From NCBI GenBank assembly GCA_017562135.1, contig QEYB01000588.1, positions 203,839 through 267,838 on the forward strand: DNA of 64,000 nucleotides, given 5' to 3'. How positions within the stretch are numbered: position 1 is the first letter of the stretch; every line of letters begins with the position of its first letter. Below the pieces are notes generated by a model, which had not been told where the DNA came from, did not search any database, and worked only from the letters and a program-made list of their open reading frames with translations. This DNA is from Dipylidium caninum. Its lineage: Eukaryota > Platyhelminthes > Cestoda > Cyclophyllidea > Dipylidiidae. Made by a program: the position numbers and the translations under genes. Of this stretch, positions 57,601 to 64,000 are shown in pieces.

Positions 57601-60045
57601 CATTGCCTGCTGCTTTTTCAAAGTCATGAGTGGAGGATTTGGTATTTCGATGTTTTTTCCTCCAGTAGAAACGTCGGATTTCAAAGGAATTGGGACAGGG
57701 GTAGAGTTGCAGGCGATCTCCATGTCACGTAAGAGGCAATGCGGCTGCGAAAGCTTATAACTCGTGTCATAAAGGCCTCTACCACAGTGAACTACAAGAG
57801 AAATCGACTTGAGAAATACATACAAAAATGATAAATTAACAGATGTTCCAGTTGAGCAAACGGCTAATCCGTTCGTGGTACAAAACGATGATCGTCTCCC
57901 CAAATAACCCACTGAACATCTACAGATTAAGGGACATCATTCCCACATTTTCATCAACTTTGCAAGCCTACAACGTTCACCAGGCACCCTAGAGTGGTGT
58001 CAAATCCCTGCATTAGTCTTTTTTCAATGGAGAGACATTGATGAACGCGACTGAGTTACAAACAGATGCAATGTAGTCACAATTTAGACCCTAATCTTCT
58101 CTGAACTAAAGACGCATAAACTTCGCACAAATGTGCTAATAACATCTCCATGGCGCAAAAATACGACGGGTACCCCAACAAAAAGGATGTGATGATACTA
58201 GGGGAAGGGGGGGACTAATTTCATCTATTATTTTTCCGATTGAAGGGAGGAGGGGATGATTTAAGTCATTTCAATCAGCGTGGAGGTATAGAGGCAGAGA
58301 GACGAAGAATTGATGCTGAAGATGGTTCACCTTATTCGCGCGGTAAGAAACAGAAATTGGACACAGGAGGGAGTCTGAGATAAGAGACCATAATTCCCTT
58401 GCCTTCTTGCTCTAACCTTCAATCAGCGCCGGGTACTTATATCAGTTTTTATCCAACGTAATCTGATCATACGTTCAAACAGCAGTCTTGATTTGGTGCT
58501 TTCATAAATGCGTATTAACACGTTGTTATCTGCACTTCTTCATCCACATTCACATGTCTGCCCACCTTCAAAGTGCTAAGTTGCATCTGCTTGTAACTCC
58601 AATCAGCATCATCAACATTTCTCCAAGGAAAAAGAAGGATGCGCTTTTTATTTGACACACCTCTGGGGTGAGTTGACATTGTAGGCGTGCAAAGTAGGCT
58701 AAAATTTGTGAAAGACGTTCTTAATTCTGTATATTTTCTTTAAGTTATTGGGAGACAGTGGAGCGTTGGTACAAAAGTGAACGGTCATTCGTTCAACTAA
58801 CATCTGTTAATTAGTTATTTTTGTGTGTATCTCTTAGTCGCTTTCTCTTTTAGTTCATTGCGATGGAGGCGTATACGAGATGAATTTTTGAGCTTCGGAG
58901 CCGCATTTTCCTTGCGTCCAATTGCATCAGCATGATTTACCAATGCAGCGAAGATTTCTAGGATGTCCAACGCGCCTACATTCTTATCACCTTAGGTTTT
59001 GTCAATAACTGAAATGTGTTTTCATAATGTCTTAATCGTAAATCCTCATGCCTTTTAAAGTTTTTTACCGTAAGAATGCCACTGATGACCAGTGAAATGA
59101 TGATACCCCATCGCACCTTCTTAAATGCCTAATTTCTCAATTGTCCATTCCCCATGCTGTTGGTGGCAGGTAGCAAATGCAATAACTTTCAGTTTCAATG
59201 AGAATACATATTAACGGATCGCACAACACAACACTCTGATGTTGGCAAGAAATCTGCCATTTTCAGTTGGGACAATGGACTGAGTGAGAGGAGCTAACGG
59301 TGCGGTATTCTTAAGAATTTTTCTGCACTTGGCACCATCAAGCCACTGTGGAAACAAACGCCGCTCTGGTTTCCCCAGTAGCCAGGCAGTAAGATAAATT
59401 TGGCCACGTAGAGACCAGAAAAAAATGTATATGATGACTATTTTTCATTAACTTACAAGGTCACAACTATCACATCGGTGAGGACGCAGTATTAAAAAAG
59501 TGGCGAGATTTGGCAATTGGCATTATGCAAATGGTTGGCTGGCAAGAATGAAGCATCAATGGGAAAACAGGGAGCTGGTAGGGCGACAGCACTTCAAAGA
59601 GGTAAAACGCAGCTAGAAAAGGAGGAAGAAATAATGGAAGAGACGAGCTCACACATGCATTACTCGAATGATCAACAAGTAACAGGTTATCCTGACAACG
59701 TAGTGTGAGGCGAATATTAAAAAACTTCCAAATGAGAACGGATGCACACGGCTAAGATACATTCATTCCTTTTTGTTCCTCCATTTCATTTAAGTCTGCT
59801 CCTAATAAACACTTCTGTTTCTTATAGTCAACCTAGCTAGTAAGATGCATAATTTGTAACTCAGTCTCACGTGTTAAGCCATCAGTAAGATCTAAAGGCT
59901 CAAATCACCTTCCCTTCGGTCATTTCGAATCGCTTCATCTCTCGCATTAATGTGCAGGGTAGTAGAGATGCAAATTCCCTGCACTGTTAATTTTCATGTG
60001 TATTGCAATCACACATCATATGAACGCAATATTTTTTGGCACATA
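57601..60045. other. AT-rich intergenic DNA
   Basis: No gene, repeat array or transposon that I can name. Base composition shifts sharply to AT-rich from about 57.6 kb. Confidence 0.6.
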
Positions 60046-61106
60046 TTAGGTTGGAAACCATAACGTAAAATAGAAACGGAAAAGCATTATTTTGTACATA
60101 ATTCAATATATTCAATCGAAGTAACTTCCATTGCATCTACGACATTCTGCCATGATGGGACGAGCGACGTGGCCTTTTTGAAAAATTCTGTGTTTTTGCG
60201 TCTCAATAAATGATTCAAAGTTCAATGTAATATTTATCCTGATTGAATGGCACTTTTCTTCAGGAATATGCATAGCCGCTAAAGGGGCGACAATCGGCCG
60301 GTGAAATATCGCGTGAAATGGGGGATTGGCTACAATTTCATATAGTAGAGAAGTTAATTTGTCAACAGTAATTGAAGCTTTGTGTGCTCGTCGTGCGTCA
60401 CCATCACATGTAGTGATGATGCGCCGTACCGGGGACTGAGTATTGGTGTTGTTTTTTCATAGCAAGGTTCCTCTCAGGCAAAGACATCACGTTCAAGCAC
60501 GACAATAAAAACCTCCCACTGTTCGGTTTCGGTCTGCTCGTGTTATAGGAAGTAATAACGCACCAATCCTTAGGCATTCCACCCTATTGTAACCATAATG
60601 TGCGCAGATGATTTAACACAGCTGGAAATGTGCTTAACTCCCATTGAGATGCAGGTGTGGATTAGACTCCACAGACGTCCTTAATTCCTCCTTGTTATCA
60701 ACATGGGCTGGAGTCGTCATCAAAATGACGAGGCGCCTTGACGATGCTCAAATCATTGGTCAGAAGGTGATTTGTGGACGAGAAAGGAGCATTTTGTTCA
60801 TTAATGAATTCATCGCCGAAGGCTTCCTTAATGTTTCCGGGTTTGTTTACCTGCACTATTATCCACATTAAACTCCGTGGCAACACATGTATTTTTAAAA
60901 TTAAATCGCGTTTTGTTTCCATCTTTTTTCGACGCACAATAAAATAAAAAATGGTAACAAACACGGGAAACATCTTGCTAAATAGTTTTTAAGAAGAAAA
61001 CATTTGAAATTTATAAATATAACATGTGGCACGCCTTGCAATATATTTCTCACAGTCGCTGCTGAACACAAGCGGAAAAACCACCGTTTCATAGTTTCCA
61101 ACCCAA
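60046..61106 (-). mobile_element. mariner-like element 5, complete ends, eroded interior
   Basis: The left end TTAGGTTGGAAACCATAACG (60046-) and the right end, reverse complement TTGGGTTGGAAACTATGAAA (ending 61106), are inverted repeats flanked by TA on both sides (60044-60045 and 61107-61108), the mariner target duplication. Near the left end the - strand gives SWQNVVDAMEVTS, a relic of the RWQKVIDANGxYF C-terminus. The rest of the transposase is not readable. The 1061-bp length is normal for the group. Confidence 0.8.
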
Positions 61107-61108
61107 TA

Positions 61109-64000
61109 AATTTCTAAACGCTATCCACTGTGTTTGGGCACATTGGCTGTGGACTTTGGAAACCAAAAGAGATCAACTTTTCTTTTTACGCCGTATTTCA
61201 CGCATAGAATTTTTCGTGGTAAGCAATGGGTCAACGAAACTCAGATTACGCTTCATACATCACCCGATTTTTTGCTACCCGATTATCCGCCAATGTAAAC
61301 ACTAAAAATACTACGTTTAATGCTTGGTTGTGGTCGCCAGTGTTCTCCACACATTCCCAATATAAACAGAAGTGATCCATTTTCGGGAGAATATCTCTCT
61401 TGCCTTTTCCTACCCTGGAAACAATTGCGCTAGAAGACGACATAAAATTAGCAACGATTTAATTCAATTACTTGCATAATGGCGGAGGTCTGTGGTCTCA
61501 AAAAACAGCTAAAATTTTTATCTGGGACATATTGGTGATTTCCTCCTACCTCTATTCACTTATCTCCCGAGAACGTATGTGGATGACATTAAAATTTGCC
61601 CTCTCCAATTACCTCTAGGCTAAGCACTCACTGCAATGCCCAAAAATACTTAGTTAGAGTAGTCCCACACTAGGTTCTCCAGTGCGTGACATCAGGAAGT
61701 GCTCGACATCGTGTATCGTGATGGGTTAAATTGTTGTCGCTGGCTTATTGGATTCACTCAGCACCCTGGTGCGCACCAACCCTTGGATTTAAAGCGCAGT
61801 AATGTTGCTTTTGAGCACAGCACGCGCTTCAGTGAGGAAGGAGAGATGCCAAGACGACATATTCGCTGTATACTCTCTACGAACCGACCAAACGGCTGCC
61901 GTGATGGTATACGTGAAAAACGGGCAGTTAAGGGAATTAAAAAGAAGTTCTGATCAGTTCAAAAGCGCATTTAGAATCGTTTCGACGCTGCTCACTTCTA
62001 TGCCTCACTTAAAGTGTGTTTCGGGTAGGTTATTTACATCATGCAATTGCCCGTTTTTATCGCCGTCTATGTCAAATCTAAGGATTTTGCAGCAAGGTGA
62101 CAAGTAGAATTTATACTCTTAAGGGCGGAATTAATTAAACAATATGATTTTTTCTCTGTTTAAATGAATCTCGAGTCTTCATGTACGCCTTTAACCTACA
62201 ATTTTGGCGACACTGCCTCCAATGACTGAAGTTGAAAATCTATCAAAAGAGCGGACAGTGAACTAACAAATTCGCAGATGGAAATCGTAAGTTCCTTGAC
62301 ACATTTCAGACATGACGATATACGTAATTCACAGAGGAAGGCAAACCACACATTTGAAGCATTTATGGATCGTGTTAGAGATTTCCACGTGGAGAGATAT
62401 AAAAGCAGGTTAGCAAAGGATTTGGTAGAATTGCAGAACGCTAAGTTTTACTATTGTTTATTTCGTTCTCTTCATCGACTTCGCCAAATTATTCACTGGA
62501 CTAGATATCATTTCCTCTTATTCACATACAGACGATGCCTTCTCTTGGCATTTTCTGCGTCATGCCAAAATACAACCATATGAAGGCGCAGCATCGTCTT
62601 GACAATTTTTGCACATTTCGAACATCATCCACAGAAGGGTGTCCAGCCTGGTTCGAGGAAACACACAAGCAGGAAGACTATCTGGAATAAATGGGTTGAC
62701 ATGAGTAAATCTTCCAGTTAATAATGCATTTCTAAAAACCAACATTATTCTTCTAAGTAGTACCAATGAGACATCTCATGACAGTGTTAAAGTGTTTTTA
62801 AACTTTCATAAGATGTCCATCGAAAAAATGATTGCAGACAAAGGGCAGCAACGAAACTGCGATATTCACACTAATCGAATGGTACGCTTAATTGATTGGT
62901 GTGGCATTTTTTTGAAAACACTTAACTTTCCAGGCTGAGAAAATACACCACGATCTGCGTTAAATATTTTCCAAAGTGAGTAAATAGGGAGAGCTCCAGA
63001 GCGGATCGAATGACCTATGGACAAGCGGTAAACGATAGCACTTACGTTTTCTCACCTCTCCACAGGATTATGTTCCTCTTGGAATTACCTCGAAAGGCAC
63101 GTTTGGTCGCCATGACCTAAGTGGTAGTAAGTCCTCAACAAACCGCAAAACAATGACACTTCAAAGCATTCCATTAATTTCGTCTTCCCCCTATTACATG
63201 CAGGCTGTTTCTCGATTTCAGCGAGGTTTCCCCTTCGCAAATTAAAATGCGTTCATTAATATGGGATGACTTATGCTCGTTTGGATCCAAGATTGCAAAT
63301 CTGGTGGCACCTGCTGGATCATTGATTTCACGCAATATTCGCAAGGAGGACATCATCAATGAATGTTCGAACCGAAGTTTATATGCGATTGTATCATAAG
63401 ACTCATCCAGTGTACCTGCTTATTTTCATCTTTAATTTACGTTTTTTGCGGAATCTGTCAGTTCTTCAATAGTTGTCTTTTATTAATTACAATCTTTTCA
63501 ATATCAGTGTGGCCAGAACCCAAATCTCCATTTGCTATCACTGTTTTCAATTGGTTTCTTTTTTCAGGATTGCTTCCCGTTCAGGATAAAAGGGGATGAA
63601 TCCTACAATTGCCTAAAATTGTTTGAAAATTTGTTTAAGCTGCTATTCGGAGTGGTTCGGAGAAAATCAAGTCTCGAGTGACGTATCTGGCCCATTTGAA
63701 ATCAATGACAGCCAAAACTCTCCATCAACTTAATCTTCTCCGTAAATTGCAGAATTTGCTTTTGGGCGCTGGATATGGGTCGTGCTTTCGAGACATTTCC
63801 CCGGGACTAAAGGAATGAATGCCAGAAATCATAATGGTGGAGAAAATAAACTTTCCTTTGAGGAAATTTGCGGTAAGGCTTTCGGATCGGCGTATGGTTC
63901 TACTTGCTCGGGACCTAGGATTATTTTATTTTATTATTTCCCTTTATTCTTTCACTCTTATCTATTACTAAAAATCTGGTAACTTAAGCGGTTTGCTACA
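61109..64000. other. AT-rich DNA, one unassigned frame
   Basis: A + strand frame from 62278 opens after an acceptor-like AG (aactaacaaattcgcag). It reads like a charged helical protein for about 60 residues (FEAFMDRVRDFHVERYKSR, LAKDLVELQNAKFYY). I could not assign a family; it could be an exon of a gene running off the right edge, or a relic. Nothing else is supportable. Confidence 0.4.

Overview
This is animal nuclear DNA: genes are split by GT-AG introns of 171 bp to 5 kb, intergenic DNA is long, and decayed mariner transposons are scattered throughout. It looks like an invertebrate. A parasitic helminth would fit, but the window does not fix the phylum. GC-rich stretches full of purine or pyrimidine runs and microsatellites alternate with AT-rich blocks (about 21.5-26 kb and 57.6-64 kb). 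Most long open frames in the GC-rich parts are chance.

Layout. (1) At 3469-3665 (+) is the last exon of cystinosin, the lysosomal cystine exporter, with a poly(A) signal; the rest of the gene was not found, and a mariner element fills the intron just before this exon. (2) At 3.7-18 kb no gene is firmly recognised, but there are three mariner elements or fragments and one orphan Ig-like exon candidate. (3) At 26151-20126 (-), perhaps to 18204, is a secreted or membrane-attached two-Ig-domain protein of the Dpr/ZIG-8 type (neuronal cell-surface recognition). Its signal-peptide exon and all splice phases agree. (4) At 53267-32770 (-) is the main gene, a 13-exon, about 740-residue sodium:solute-symporter-family protein most like the DUR3 urea/polyamine transporters of plants and fungi. 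I reconstructed it exon by exon; twelve junctions keep phase. It carries a Cys-rich insert (exons 8-9) in a loop between membrane helices and has one reading-frame break in exon 7. (5) At 56.5-57.6 kb (+) is a decayed, apparently intronless copy of a DUF4200 coiled-coil (CFAP100/CCDC37-like) ciliary gene. (6) At 57.6-64 kb is AT-rich DNA with a 1.06-kb mariner that has both terminal repeats but an eroded transposase.

The genes do not form a pathway. The item most worth following is the DUR3-like transporter: a urea-type solute uptake system in an animal, with unusual changes in the substrate-path helices and a possible metal-binding cysteine cluster.
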